Shown: positions 49,876 to 63,000, counted from the stretch's first letter. The stretch is 64,000 nucleotides of DNA from G965267335 sp965267335 (GCA_965267335.1 OZ253953.1:4030001-4094000); one strand, 5' to 3'. Made by a program: numbers and translations. The notes: generated by a model from the sequence alone, not told the origin.

Positions 49876-52015
49876 TAAACAAGAAGTCACTGCCTGGTTG
49901 GTTTCTGGTTCCGAACGGGCCAGACCACGGATCTGGTGCAGGTCTACCGTTATCTAATCTGATATCAGAGACTTCCTGAACCTTTCTCCAAAGCTCTTTG
50001 TAGGTTAGTATGTTGTCATCACCTGCTGATCCATTAAGTGCTTCTATCACTTTCGTTGCAAATGGTGAGTGTGAATTTGGCCTACCATCAGGAACATACT
50101 TCAAACCTCCTGAGGTTATATACCTTCTTGTATCCGGAGTAAGTTTTTCTCTGATGAAATCCAGCTTTTTGTCATCACTAAATTTCAGCTTGTCCGGGTC
50201 ATTGCTACTCGATAATGGCGTAACGGATGACCGTCCTCCCAGGTACGGATCAAAGGACCCTCCGAAACAAACGTCCATTGCCAACAACACGTGCTCACAA
50301 GGTATGTGGTCGATAATAGTTCTCAGGTTAGAGTGAGGAATAAATGATTCCTTCAGTTCATCATTGGGCTTAGCATCCTTTGGAACGATATATCCTTCAC
50401 GGAAGGCTTCATCATAGGAACCATGGCCCGCTATAAAAATGAATAACTGATCATCCTTATTAAACTGTCTTCTACAGTACTCTTTCAATTTCTTGTAGAT
50501 TTCCGTTCTTGTTGGGTTAAATAAGGTTTCCACTTTGTAGCCATACTTGTTCATTAGTATTCTTGAGATTTCCTGCCCATCGTGTACCGGGTTACTTAAC
50601 TTACCCCATCCCACTTTGTCATCGTACTCGTCAGTACAAATAACAAGCGCGTAGTCTGTGGACGGACGCACGGTATCATTTAGTCCAACTACTCTTCTTT
50701 GCCTTTTGATGACAAATTTCTTCTCCTGAATATTGTCGTAAACGTCTACTGTTTTTACTGTTACAGGGTTATTACCGTAACCAAGCTTCAGGGTATAGTT
50801 GAAGTTTCCGAACTCATCCGCGCCCACTTCAACATCATTGACATAGATTTCATAGATCTTGTTCTTAGAGTTCTTGGCATCGCCTTTCAATACGATATCT
50901 TTTTCGAAATGTAATATAAACTCTTCACCCCCTCTTGACGCCATCTTCTCGAGGTTCGGAGCAACGATATTGATCTGCGGAGGTGTTTGGTTAAAGTTAG
51001 GATCGTTGTGAATAGGTTCTACTTTTGAGTCCGATACATGATAGACCTGCTTTACAACGTGCGGCTTCTTGGCCTCAATCCCTAAAAATTTTAGGTCAAA
51101 CTCGTTAGCTTCAAACCATTTTCCTGCAACCGCCATGGACTCACCGTTGATATTAACAGATATGGAAGTAATATCTGAATAGTCAACCTCAAAGAAATGC
51201 TTTAACTCACCAGTAAAGGTATCCCACACTCTCACTGTACCGTCCCAGGCCGCTGAAAACATATACTGTCCATCCTTTGAATACTCGATAGCATAAACAG
51301 TCTTTTTATGTCCTCTGAGGTTCCAGATGATTTCATGTGTCTCAAGGTTAATCACTCTGACCGACTTATCGTCAGCACCAGCTGCCAAATAGTCACCATC
51401 TGGGCTAAAAGCTACAGATCGCACCCAAGTTTTCAAATCCAGTGTCGCTTTCTCTGCATTTCTGGTCAAGTCCCAAAGCTTAATAGCCCCATCATATGAA
51501 CTACTTGCCAATGTTTTTCCTGACTTGTTTATGGTAATTCCAGAAACAGCTTTAGTGTGTCCACGAAGCTCAGTCACTTTCATGTTCTTATAAATGTCCC
51601 ACACTCCAATAACACCATCTGCACAAGCACTATACAAATACTGTCCGTCAGGAGAGAAACATACGCTCGTAACCGCTTCGTTATGTCCGGTGAATACCTT
51701 GTCGGTAATTCCGCTATTTACATTCCAGATAATTATGGTAGCGTCACTACCTGCAGATGCTAATCTTTCCCCGTCCGGACTAAAGGCCAGATCAAGAATA
51801 AATGATCTATGCCCCTTCATCTCATATTTAATTTCTTTGCTCTTGGCGTCCCAAATAATGACTTTATTATCATTTCCACCAGTGGCTATCAATGATCCAT
51901 CACGACTATATGCCACACAAAGGGGGTCATGCTTCTTTCTGTTTAGAGAAGTCATGTCCTGTGCATTTACGAAAAATGGTAAGGCGAATAAAACGAGTAA
52001 TAATTTGCGATGCAT
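49865..52015 (-). CDS. Exported WD40 beta-propeller protein with C-terminal caspase domain
   Basis: A 716-residue protein with signal peptide (MHRKLLLVLFALPFFVNAQ), seven WD40 blades in residues ~25-325 (GHRSFILDLAFSPDG, GHNEAVTSVCFSPDG, GHKKTVYAIEYSKDG and others, most ending W-D/N), an Ig-like linker to ~445, and a peptidase C14 (caspase-fold) domain from ~455. The catalytic His is in IAGHGSYD near residue 530 and Cys in AMDVCFGGSFD near residue 582, so it should be active. Substrate and trigger unknown. It is the last gene of a four-gene operon, 12 bp after the barrel gene. No T9SS sorting domain is seen. Confidence 0.9.
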   Translation of the reverse strand: MHRKLLLVLFALPFFVNAQDMTSLNRKKHDPLCVAYSRDGSLIATGGNDNKVIIWDAKSKEIKYEMKGHRSFILDLAFSPDGERLASAGSDATIIIWNVNSGITDKVFTGHNEAVTSVCFSPDGQYLYSACADGVIGVWDIYKNMKVTELRGHTKAVSGITINKSGKTLASSSYDGAIKLWDLTRNAEKATLDLKTWVRSVAFSPDGDYLAAGADDKSVRVINLETHEIIWNLRGHKKTVYAIEYSKDGQYMFSAAWDGTVRVWDTFTGELKHFFEVDYSDITSISVNINGESMAVAGKWFEANEFDLKFLGIEAKKPHVVKQVYHVSDSKVEPIHNDPNFNQTPPQINIVAPNLEKMASRGGEEFILHFEKDIVLKGDAKNSKNKIYEIYVNDVEVGADEFGNFNYTLKLGYGNNPVTVKTVDVYDNIQEKKFVIKRQRRVVGLNDTVRPSTDYALVICTDEYDDKVGWGKLSNPVHDGQEISRILMNKYGYKVETLFNPTRTEIYKKLKEYCRRQFNKDDQLFIFIAGHGSYDEAFREGYIVPKDAKPNDELKESFIPHSNLRTIIDHIPCEHVLLAMDVCFGGSFDPYLGGRSSVTPLSSSNDPDKLKFSDDKKLDFIREKLTPDTRRYITSGGLKYVPDGRPNSHSPFATKVIEALNGSAGDDNILTYKELWRKVQEVSDIRLDNGRPAPDPWSGPFGTRNQPGSDFLFIKN

Positions 52016-52027
52016 AGCTCTATTATT

Positions 52028-53122
52028 TTAGTACAACGACTTAGTCTTCAATAAGTTAAATTTAATACCAAAGGTAACAGACATGAATGAAAAGTCTGCT
52101 TTGTTACTTGGAAAATGCTCGAGTATGGAGGCTTTATTCCTTGCAAAACTGTGATTATACTCCAATTGACCAAACAAATCCATATTATCCTTAAACTTAT
52201 AGGTCATTCCGACTCCAACTCTATATCCCATCATTGGTATCAATTTTAGTGCCACTCCTGGTTCCCGGTACAAAATTTCAGTTACCAGTATGTTACTAGG
52301 GTCTTGTACGCTATAATCCGGTTCAGGTTCAAATACTTCCTCATAACCCTCACGGTTTATATTACTGAACGAGTAATCGAGCCCTGCATAAACATAAGGT
52401 CTTGCCTTCTTATACTGGGATCCGAACCTATATTTCATGGTAAATCCTAACTGATAGGACCTGATTTTATGTAACTCTTTTCCCAATGGGATAAAGTGGG
52501 CTTCTCCACCAATACTGAAGTTTGAGTTGTAGTTATAATCAACCCCAAAACCTGGCGTTGGAGCAGGCCTGTAATTCGCAAAGAGATTCTCCGATTGACC
52601 AGCTTCATTTATTTGTTCATCAGGCGGAGTAAGTGAAATTCCAGCCATAGCCAAGAAAGTCACTTTATGTACTAAGTCTGTTTTGGACCTTGGGTATCTA
52701 CCTTTTCTACGTTTATTAAGTCCTCTATTCTTTTTCTTTTTACCTCCTGTTGAATAAAGAGATTTTCTATTCCTTAGTGCTTTCGAACTTCTGGTTCTTC
52801 TTTTATAAGCTCTCAGGTTCCTTTTCTTTATTTTCTTGTTTACCTTCTTCCGGTTTTTATTAAGATTCTTCCTCTGTTTATTCTTCCTAAGCTTTTTTAC
52901 CCTCTTATTCTTCTTAAGGTATTTGTATTTCTTTTTTCTACTACCGCCTACATTAATCTTCTTTCCCGAAAATGTTCCCTTGAATCTCTTATCTACAAAG
53001 TGTTTGTTACCAGTTTGGCCATGTATGTTACCCACACCAATAGCCAATACCATCAGAAGAAGAAGTACTAATTGTTTAAGGCTCTGCAATATGTTCCCAG
53101 GTACTTTCACTACTACTCGCAA
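52028..53122 (-). CDS. Outer-membrane beta-barrel protein with a long Lys/Arg-rich segment
   Basis: A 364-residue protein. Hydrophobic residues ~12-35 form a signal peptide (LKQLVLLLLMVLAIGVGNIHG). Residues ~61-148 are extraordinarily basic: about half are Lys or Arg (RKKKYKYLKKNKRVKKLRK is typical). The remaining ~210 residues are a beta-barrel of the OmpW/OMP_b-brl type (GFGVDYNYNSNFSIGGEAHF, AGLDYSFSNINREG, FGIKFNLLKTKSLY). There is no ATG near the start: a TTG at 53122 or 53089 must be used. The 10-bp overlap with the lipoprotein gene supports translational coupling. Confidence 0.75.
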   Translation of the reverse strand: MRVVVKVPGNILQSLKQLVLLLLMVLAIGVGNIHGQTGNKHFVDKRFKGTFSGKKINVGGSRKKKYKYLKKNKRVKKLRKNKQRKNLNKNRKKVNKKIKKRNLRAYKRRTRSSKALRNRKSLYSTGGKKKKNRGLNKRRKGRYPRSKTDLVHKVTFLAMAGISLTPPDEQINEAGQSENLFANYRPAPTPGFGVDYNYNSNFSIGGEAHFIPLGKELHKIRSYQLGFTMKYRFGSQYKKARPYVYAGLDYSFSNINREGYEEVFEPEPDYSVQDPSNILVTEILYREPGVALKLIPMMGYRVGVGMTYKFKDNMDLFGQLEYNHSFARNKASILEHFPSNKADFSFMSVTFGIKFNLLKTKSLY

Positions 53123-54063
53123 TCCATCAACTCAATAATTGTGCAATCATCTTCTGTTATAGTAAAAGAATTTGTCCACAAGCAGTTACCACTAGCGGAT
53201 ACGGCATGATACAAATGGGTACCCTCTGGCAAAGATGTGGATACAGTTCCTGGCTCGAAACAAGCCGTAGGAGCAGCTCCTATTGTTGTAGTTAATGTTC
53301 CGATTGGGTTATCCTGATCAATGACGATACTAATAGATCCTTCCGCTGTTAAGTCTGCCTGTGACCAGAAAGTTACAGAACCAGAATTACATTCCGACAA
53401 ATAAATTGGAATAAGTGTATCCTCCACGATAGTAACCTCTCCCTGCCAAACGCACCCATTCTGACCTTTGGCATACCATGGGTACGTCCCTGCGATAAAT
53501 GAACCCGATACCAACGAGTTTGCATTATCCGATGGAGTCGGATCAGAACCTCTAGTCGCATTTAAAGTACCCTGTGACTGATCTTCGATAAAGAACTCAA
53601 TTCCGAGGTTGTTGGTATTGCTTCCATCGGTCCAAAGAGCAACTTCACCTACACCGTCCTGAGAAAGGTCAATTTCTACTGTTGTCACAGAACCCTCCGT
53701 AAGTGCATTCAACAAGGCATATTGACCGGACAAGTTACTTTGCTGAAAGCCCATGCCATCAATAAAATAGATATGAATCCAATAACTTGATTCATGACTT
53801 AAATTAGCAAAGGTAATTTCCCCATTACCATCGGTAACTCCTGTTGCAATTGAACCTGCAGCACTGTTCGTTGGGGCATTGGCCTGGTATTGGGCTTCGT
53901 TATCGAATAAAATAACATTTACTCCGGTCGCAAGCGCCCCATCCTGATCACGCACAATGATCTTTAAGTCAGTGGTAAATGTATTTAAATCTACCTCAGG
54001 CTTACATGACCCTATAAAAACAAGGGTAATAAAAACTAGCGATATGTTGATAAAACTTCGCAC
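53113..54063 (-). CDS. Lipoprotein with carboxypeptidase-regulatory-like domain and two repeated domains
   Basis: A 316-residue lipoprotein from a GTG start that shares its first base with the giant gene's stop (TAGTG). The lipobox is IGSC (Cys20). Residues ~28-125 resemble a carboxypeptidase regulatory-like (Ig-like) domain (DLKIIVRDQDGALATGVNVI, GVTDGNGEITFANL). The rest has two copies of an ~85-residue domain, each starting with a Trp strand (VALWTDGSN, VTFWSQADL) and ending with paired Cys and a strand (NGCVWQGEVTIVED, GNCLWTNSFTITEDD). Likely an outer-membrane surface protein linked to the giant protein. Confidence 0.8.
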   Translation of the reverse strand: MRSFINISLVFITLVFIGSCKPEVDLNTFTTDLKIIVRDQDGALATGVNVILFDNEAQYQANAPTNSAAGSIATGVTDGNGEITFANLSHESSYWIHIYFIDGMGFQQSNLSGQYALLNALTEGSVTTVEIDLSQDGVGEVALWTDGSNTNNLGIEFFIEDQSQGTLNATRGSDPTPSDNANSLVSGSFIAGTYPWYAKGQNGCVWQGEVTIVEDTLIPIYLSECNSGSVTFWSQADLTAEGSISIVIDQDNPIGTLTTTIGAAPTACFEPGTVSTSLPEGTHLYHAVSASGNCLWTNSFTITEDDCTIIELMDCE

Positions 54064-57000
54064 TATTTCTGAATGACAACCTTTCCTGTGGTTATGTTAA
54101 GTCCATCTACTATTCTCACAAAGTACACTCCTCCTGCTAGGTGAGAAGCATTAATTTCAAAATCTGCAACTACCCCGGTTTTATCTGCCACACCGGACTG
54201 TACAATTTCACCGAGTTGATTGTAGATGTAGTACGATATGTCTCTATTTGACCCGGAGCGATAATTAACCCTAAACTCATCTTCAGCAGGGTTAGGATAA
54301 ACAGAGATCATAGGATCAATTCCATTGTAATTAGGTATAACAATCGTAGAATCTGTAGCATCAAGACCCGCCTTAAGAATTGGGAAGCCTGTTGAGTTGA
54401 CGTTTACAGGGTTGGAGAACATAATACAATTAGTACCATACTCAATCGCCACGTAATAATCTCCATCGTAATATGGTGTGTAAACCTGACTCGTAGCTCC
54501 AACAATGGCAAGCGTGACTCCACTTACATCAACATACCACTGGTAATTCGGGCCGACAGAACTTGTTAACGGTCCTGTGCCTGAAATAGTAGGTTGGGTA
54601 GCACCAGCCTGAATACTAATTGTTACAGTTGGTGAAATACTTGAACACGTACCATCATCAATTAATACATGATAGTCTCCTGATAAAAATGCCTCATAAG
54701 TATCGCCAGAGGCTCCTACAATCATTTGGGTGGTATTTCTGTACCAGGTATAGTTCAGTGCAGGCGGTGTTGCAGTAAGATTGACGGCAACACTATTACA
54801 AAGGTCCTGTCCATTGGAAGTTAATCCGGCAACTGGAGCAGCGTTCACTGTAATAAAACCGGTCTTGGTTTCTACGTCCGAAACACCATCAGTAACAGTA
54901 AGATCGACATCAATTGCTCCTGCAGTACTATAGACTACGGTGTGCGGACCAATTCCGATGTTACCAGTCAATGAGGTTGCCCCCGTTCCGAAATTCCAAT
55001 TATATGTCGCTGCTCCGGATGCTCCTATAGTTGCATCGGTGAACACCACCGTATCGCCTTCACATATCGTAGTTACATCTGCTGTAAAATCAGCATCCAG
55101 TGTACAAGTCTCTATGGCAACCATTATCATATTCGAAGTATCAGCACACACTGGCGCTGCACCGACAATTGCGCGATAATAATGTGTAGGACCTAAAGTA
55201 GGAGAAGCTAATAAGGTATCATCCGTTTCTCCAGCCAGTACGGTCCAAACTCCACTCCCTGCAATCGAATCAATCCATTGTATTGCTAATGGGTCACTCA
55301 TACCAGTCAACACTATAGTTGCCGTACTTCCATCACAAAGTGTATCATTTGCGAGCGAACTTGCCGCTGTCCCTGCCGACTCAGCATTTGTGAAACTCAC
55401 TAATACCGTATCATCAACTGAAACACATGATCCGTTACCTGTTGTTGAAGCTATAATCTGTATTGGAACACCTCCGGCAATATCTCCAGCTGAAGCATTG
55501 TATGTAGGGTTGGTAGTTGTTCCGTTTACAAAGGATCCTGTTCCGTTCGTTGTCATCCAGGTAACTCCGCTCGCTACAGTGATCGTTGCAGACAAATCAA
55601 CGGAGCCTCCACATACCGTGGTATCGTTTCCTGCATCCACTGTAGGTTCTGGAGTAAAGGTCACAGTCATGGTATCTCTCACGGTACAATTTGTACCGAT
55701 ATAAGTCGTGAGGATAATATCAAGCGAACCTCCAACCGTGTCCGATGCATCCGGTGTGTAAACAGCGTTCAGGTCGGCCGTATCAGGAGCAAACACACCC
55801 GCACCTGCTGTCTCCCATCCATAAGTTGTCGTTCCGGTGACTCCACCAGCAAGGTTTACACTTAAGTTGTTTCTGCAAATATTTTGATCAAGACCCGCGT
55901 CTGAAGTAGGTCCCGATTCAACGACAACAGTATCAATATTGGAGGTATCCGGGCATGCTCCTGCTCCGCCTACAATTGCTCTATAGAATACAGGAGATTG
56001 AGCAGTCGTTGGTGTTAGAGCCGATGTAGTTAGTCCCGTCTCACCAGTGATATCATTCCAGGACCCAGTCACTGTATTACTATCCTGCCATTGAATACCA
56101 GCGGTAGCACTTGTCAAGGTTCCGGTCACAGTTCCTCCTTCACAAATGGTGTCAAAGTCGAAACTAATTGTTCCAGCAGTATCTGAAGGAGTAATAGTAA
56201 TTGTTTCTGTGCGGGTCGTATCAAGACAGCCTGCGAGGTCAATTGCTGCACTATAATCCCCCGAAGTCGTTGCAACATAGAAAGAATCAACACCGGTAAT
56301 TGGAGCTCCGGCATCAAGCCATTGGAAAGTCGCTCCAGCACCCGCATTTTGAATGGTAAGTGTTATTGAGTCGCCCGAGCATACACTTGTCACATTAGGG
56401 CTAAGTGTCATTGTAGTATCCGGAGAAGGGTTGACAATAACATTAATCGTATCAGACTCAAATATACATCCTGGAGAAAGTGTCACCTGTGCATAAAAGT
56501 CACCAGCTGAATTTATGTAATAGGTACTGTCATCTAATGTTGCTGCCCCAAGCGAACCAGAGCCAAGCTCAAACCATTCGAAGTCTGACCCTGCGTATCC
56601 ATTAACCTCCACAAGTAAAGAATCTCCCGCGCAAATTGAGGTATCCACGGTGATGCTGAGATCAATACTATCTGGACAAATATTCCAGAAATAAGGAAGC
56701 GAGAATGGTGAACTGTTCAACCCATCATCCTGAATTGCAGTAAGACTATCCATTCCGTGGGTACCATTCCATATCGCTGCGTCTGTCACTTGTAAAGACC
56801 AGTTTCCAGCTCCATCAGCCGTAGTTTGTCCGATGAAATATCTTCCCTGATCATTGAAATCAGCATAAAGTTGAATTGGGGCGTTTGCCAGGGATGTACC
56901 AGACACTGTTGAGTCTGCCGCTACCCCTGTTATAACTGGTGCTCCCACCGAATTTTGTGATCCACTCAACTGATCGATTGCGGGGCTTCCATTGTTAAAT

Positions 57001-60000
57001 ATCTGATTAGCATGCCAGGTATTGTCGATAGTTGTTCCGAAGTCAGTAGTTATTGCTGATCCCGTATTATTAGCAATGAAATTCCTTTCTCCTGTTCCAT
57101 AGCCCCCAATAATATTATTAGTTGCTCCTGCTCCGATATAGATACCGATAATATTATCACCAACGGCTGTTCCTACAGAATCACTAGTTCCAATGTAATT
57201 ACCTTGTATTCTATTATTTATTGTACCTGCTTCCACAATACCAATACCGACACCATTATTTTCAACAATATAATTACCCTCTCCAGGTCGGCCGATTACG
57301 TTATTGTATGACCCCTGATCTATAGAAATTCCTTCCCCACCATTACCCAAACCTGTAGAGAATGTAGAATTGGTACCAATAAAGTTGTTAATGACGATAC
57401 TTGTATCAGAAGCATTAGTTATATAGACACCACCATTCGAGTTGCCCGAGATAACATTTCCATCCAGCTGATTTAACTCACCACCATCAATGGTAATACC
57501 GTATCCAGTGCTAGCCATTCCCGAAGTCGCGGTTGGGTCAAGTCCTATGATATTACCCAGGAATCTATTGGTATCTCCCTGGACTAATATTCCATCGCTT
57601 GTAGATGCCGAAATGACATTTTGTCCAGCCACTGTACCATCACCAAAAACATTACTATTACCCATTATCCAGACTGCATCAACATTACCCATTGCGGAAC
57701 CATCAGCAGCCACACCAATGTAATTATTGAGTAAAGTATTATTATCCCCAAAGAGGTGCATACCATAATCACCAATACCAGCAATGATATTTCTCTCAGA
57801 AGGTAAAGTTCCACCTACGGTGGCAAAATCTCCTATGATTTCAAGCCCCAAACCATTTGTGGTCAAGTCTATAAGACCAGTCGCATCAGTTCCGATCATG
57901 TTACCTTGAACTATTGCATAGTCCGATTGAATATTAACTAGATAGCCTGCTATATCGTTAAATACGGAATTCAAAACTCTTACTGAATCCGCATAGTTAA
58001 TTATTCCTGTGGTCGGGAAGGATGCAACATGTATTGTATCATAAACGGGCGCCAAATTATTATTCCTGATAGCTTCCGTGCACGGTGTAGGGTTTCCACT
58101 TTCATCCATTCCATATAGGTTCAAGCCTTCTATTCTAAAGTAATCTCCATTTACTAAGAACATTGCATTTGGGGCTGCCGTGAAGGTTGACAGTGGGGCA
58201 ATAGTTACATTCTGGCCACCTCCCTGGATGTAAGTAGAGGCATCTGTCACCGTCAAGGTTCTTGTGGTTCTGATGGTGTCATTTGCAATGGATGCTGCAA
58301 AAGTAATTGTATCAGGCCCGAGAACCGTATTAGCATACTCAACTGCAAACCTGATATCCCCACAAGTTGAGTCATCATCAAGTTCAGTCACAACCAGTGG
58401 ATCACATATATCCCAGAAGTATGGAGCTGAAAATTCCGAGCTATTATTAGCACTATCCTGAATGGCCGTCAGACTATCAAAACCATGTGTACCATTCCAA
58501 ATTGCTGCATCAGTTACCTGCAAAGACCAATTACCGGTTCCATCAGCTGTGGTGGTTCCAATAAAATAAGCCCCCTCATGAGTGCTGTCAGCGTACAATT
58601 GAATTAAAGCATTGGGTTCAGAAGTACCACTTACGGTTGAGTCCGTAGCAATTGACGCAATAACAGGAGGAGCAATATTGCGCTGCTCTGATGTATTAAT
58701 GTCAATACCCATGGTAGCGCTGTTTGTAATTATATTAGCATGCCACTGATTTTCTACTCCCGTTGCCACGTAAACACCAAAGCCTCCGGCACCAACAATT
58801 ACATTTGCCTCTCTGACTCCAAATCCTCCTATCGTATTTGAGTCTCCTACGATTAATAAAGAAGCAGAACTGTTTCCTAATACAGTGGAGCTATCAGCAC
58901 CCATACCTAATTTGTTATTTTGTATCGTGTTATTGGAAGAAGGCATGAATATGTTTTCCGCTATCGCTCCGGCAATCACATTACCTCCCGCAGGTTGAGG
59001 AAGTCCAACGGTATTACCATTACCCAAAAGAACAATCCCTTGAATTTGTGCTCCTAGTAGTGCATTCCCTGTAACATCCGTTCCGATATAGTTACCAACA
59101 ATGATGTTATCTGTAGATAAAGCATCGATTCCGTTTATTCCCCTGCCTCCATTGCCGGAAATTAAATTACCCACGCCCAGATAGCTACCAATATCGTTTG
59201 TATTCGCTCCATTTTGTAGCCTGATCCCATCATCAGTATTACCCATCCCTGTAGTTCCAGCAGGATCGGTTCCAATGTAGTTATTAAGGATAATATTCTG
59301 AAATGCACCTGTACCATCAAGTGTTATACCACTTGTTCCATTACTTGAAATAATGTTCCTCCCTGTCGCTGACCCATCTCCTATTCTATTATTATCAGAG
59401 GTTATAGCGACACCTTCAAATGCATTGCCCAGAGCTGAGCCATCAGAAGCTAATCCTATGTAATTACCAAACACATCATTTCCAGCACCTACTATATACA
59501 ATCCCAAACTATCATTACCAGAAATAATATTCTGTTCGGTGCCGCCAGCACCACCAATTACATTGCCGCTACCAGAGATTGCAATCCCCCATGCTCCGTT
59601 ACCAAGGCCACCTGTGTTACCCGTAAAGTCTGTTCCAAAGTAACTGTTCTCAACTACTCCACTGTCACCCGCAATTACTAATCCACCAAAACCATTACTG
59701 TAAGAAGCTGAATTAGTTATAGTTATGTAATCACTAAAAGCAAACATACCATTCTCATTAAAGCCTCTGGTTTGTATACTATCCAAGGTTGCGTTACTGG
59801 CAAAAATGGAAGTAAATACACCTTTCGCGTGAGATGAAGCATCAGGTCGCGTACCGTCAAATATTAAATTTCGTACTGTCACATCGGTGGTATCTATATC
59901 CAGCAACTGACCAGAAATCATTGTATCAGCAGGTGAAATTATGATGTTATTGTTACCCCCTTCAATAAAGGTTGCCGGGTCATTAGTAATGCTCAATGTC

Positions 60001-63000
60001 TGCCCGAGATAAATAGTACTATTCGCTATGGCCGGATCAAATGTTATTGTATCAGGACCAATGCTAGTATAGTTTGCATAGGACACCGCATAAGGCAAGG
60101 TACCACATACATTACTATCCGGACCAATATCAGTCACCACCAATGGGTTACAGATATCAATAAACAACGGTTGCGAGAATGCAGAAGTATTTCCAGCACT
60201 ATCCTGAAGCGCTGTAAGGCTATCCAACCCTAAACCTGGGTACCACGCTCCCCAATTATTGATCACTTTTGACCAATTACCCGCTGCGTCAGCGAAAGTC
60301 GTATCCAGGAATAAAGTACCCTCGTCAGCCGAATCAGCATAAATTTGAACCATAGCAAATGGTGCTGCAGTCCCACTGACTAGCGTATCCGTACCTGAAA
60401 GTCCTATCGCATCGACAGTAGGTGGAAGCACACCCTGATTCCCGAAATTCTGAATACCAATTGAATTGCCACTAATGACGTTGGCATGAATAGTATTACT
60501 ATCCCCAATAATAAATACACCATTTGCACCATTTACTATGGTATTGGCCTCAAGAGGATTGAAGCCTCCAACGATATTATGATTGTTGTATATACCTATT
60601 GTCGGTGCTATACTTCCAGTGATCAATGTCACCCCGTCATACCCAATTCCTAGTGAGTTATTATAAACCTCGTTGCTATCCGAAGCAATAATAAATGCAT
60701 CAGCACCATTTCCTGAAATTATATTTCCACCGTCCACAACAGGTGAACCAATAACATTATTTCCTGTGCCTCCTTGAATGTAAATGCCCTGAGAAGTATT
60801 TGCTAGTGCAGTATTTCCGCTGACATCAACTCCCACAAAATTTCCGATCACATTGTTATTACCCCCCGTGTTAATATTTAAACCAACTCCGGTATTTCCA
60901 GAAATCACGTTGCGAGCCGTAGTACTTGCACCACCAATAGTATTGTACGAACCATTAATATCGATTCCACCTCCTCCATTTGGATTAGCAATTAAACCTG
61001 TGACATCAGTTCCAATTAAGTTCCCTGTAACGACATTACTATCAGTTAGTAGTTCAATTCCAAAACTGCCGTTACCTCCAATTGTGTTCCCGATTATTTG
61101 ATGCGACATTCCCGACCCAATGAGCAGCCCTGTACCGGCATTGTCCATCACCAGATTATCCCGAATGATGTTATTTGTCGAAGCAATCATCGTTTGTAAT
61201 CCAGCTCCTCCATTAGGAAGTGAAGTACTTCCATCAATGCCCACACCGATATAATTATTCTCAATTAAAGAGCCTGAAGAAACTGCAGACAGTGAAATAC
61301 CATTATCAGTATGTGAACCGATTATGTTTCTATCGCAGACGTTTGCTCCGCCAATTTTAGTGAGACTGGCCGCAGAAATTATTCCAACGAAATTGGGTGC
61401 ACCTGAAAGACCATCTAATCCAATACCAATATGATTTCCCTGGATAAAAGTTGAATCCGATACAGATGCATATATAAATATACCTGCTGTTGTAGCTCCG
61501 GTCCAATTGGTTATTGATAATCCATTTATCACCGTGTAATTAGCTTGGATTCTTATTCCGTGGCTTGAGCTGGATTCTAAACTACCATCGAGCTCTACAT
61601 CAGGCATACAATCTCCATTGACATCGCCAATGATAACCGTTGAATCATCTGAAATATCCGGCAAAGGAGTTAATGGAGAAATAGTTGTTCCTCCCATGGC
61701 AACAGTATCGAATCTTATTGTGTCTGGCCCTAAGTTCAGGTTAGCATAGGCTAATGCAAACCGAAGATCTCCACATGTTGAATCATCATCAAGTTCGGTC
61801 ACCACAAGTGGATCACAAAAATCCCATGGGATTGGACTTGAAAATTCGGAAGTATTTCCTGAACTATCTTGTAATGCTGTAAGACTGTCTAATCCAAAGG
61901 TGCCGTCAAAAATTGACGCCTGTGCGTTTGAAATTTGATAAGACCAATTCCCAGCTCCATCCGCACGTACAGTATCAATAAAATATTGTCCTTGTGTAGA
62001 TGAATCTGCATATAGCTGGATTAAGGCATTAGGCGATGAGGTACCGCTAACTGTAGAATCAAGTGCCAATCCAGTAATCACAGGTGGTATTATGTTATCC
62101 TGTGTACCCCCAGTATGCTCAATCCCCATAAACCCGTTCCCAAAAATCGAATTCATATGATATAAGTTCTGGTTCACCGTTCCAGAAGCATCCATAAATA
62201 TTCCGGAACCACCATTGAAAGCAATAATATTTGCTTCTCCAGGATTAAACCCTCCTATAATGTTTCCAGCTGCATCCGTTTCTGCATAAACCCCATTGAT
62301 GGTATTTGGAATTGGGAGCGTGCCCGTAATATCGGTACCGATATAATTTCCGTGAACTACATTACCTGTAGTACCTGGTTCAACCAAATAGATTCCTCGG
62401 GTATTACCGGATATTAAATTACCTTCACCCGCATTGGCTCCCCCAATTTGGTTACCTACACTTATATTATCTACAAGAACACCCACACTTTGAGACCCCA
62501 GTTGACTTGTACCGTTAAAGTCTGTTCCGATGAGGTTATTGTATATTTCATTGGAATCTGCGTTTAGGATCAAGCCAATACCGTATCCATTACCTGCGAT
62601 TAGATTGGATTCACAAGTACCTGTTCCACCGACAATGTTAAACCTTGATCCTTCTGATATTCGAATACCGGCATTGCCATAAGGTATACTTACCAGACCT
62701 GTCGCATCAACGTTGACATAACACCCATATACCCTATTAGAATCGGCATTGTTATGTATAAATATTGGATTGCCAATTACAGCTCCACCAGAACCTGTGA
62801 TGGATAACCCTTCAATAACATTAAAATCACCATCATCAATATTAATCATGGCATAGTTGCCACCAGTAATACCATCTAATGTAATATCAGGGATACAGTC
62901 TCCATCAATAAATCCAGAAATAACTGTAGAATCACTGGTCAATATAGGTAATGTATCTGTGGGCTGTAAGATTGCTCCATTTAAAGCCGCATCAAAAACT

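Noticed and set aside
52836..53138. A 100-codon Phe/Leu-rich open frame opposite the Lys/Arg segment
   Set aside because: It is the complement of the lysine-rich codons (TTT/CTT), an expected artefact of that composition.
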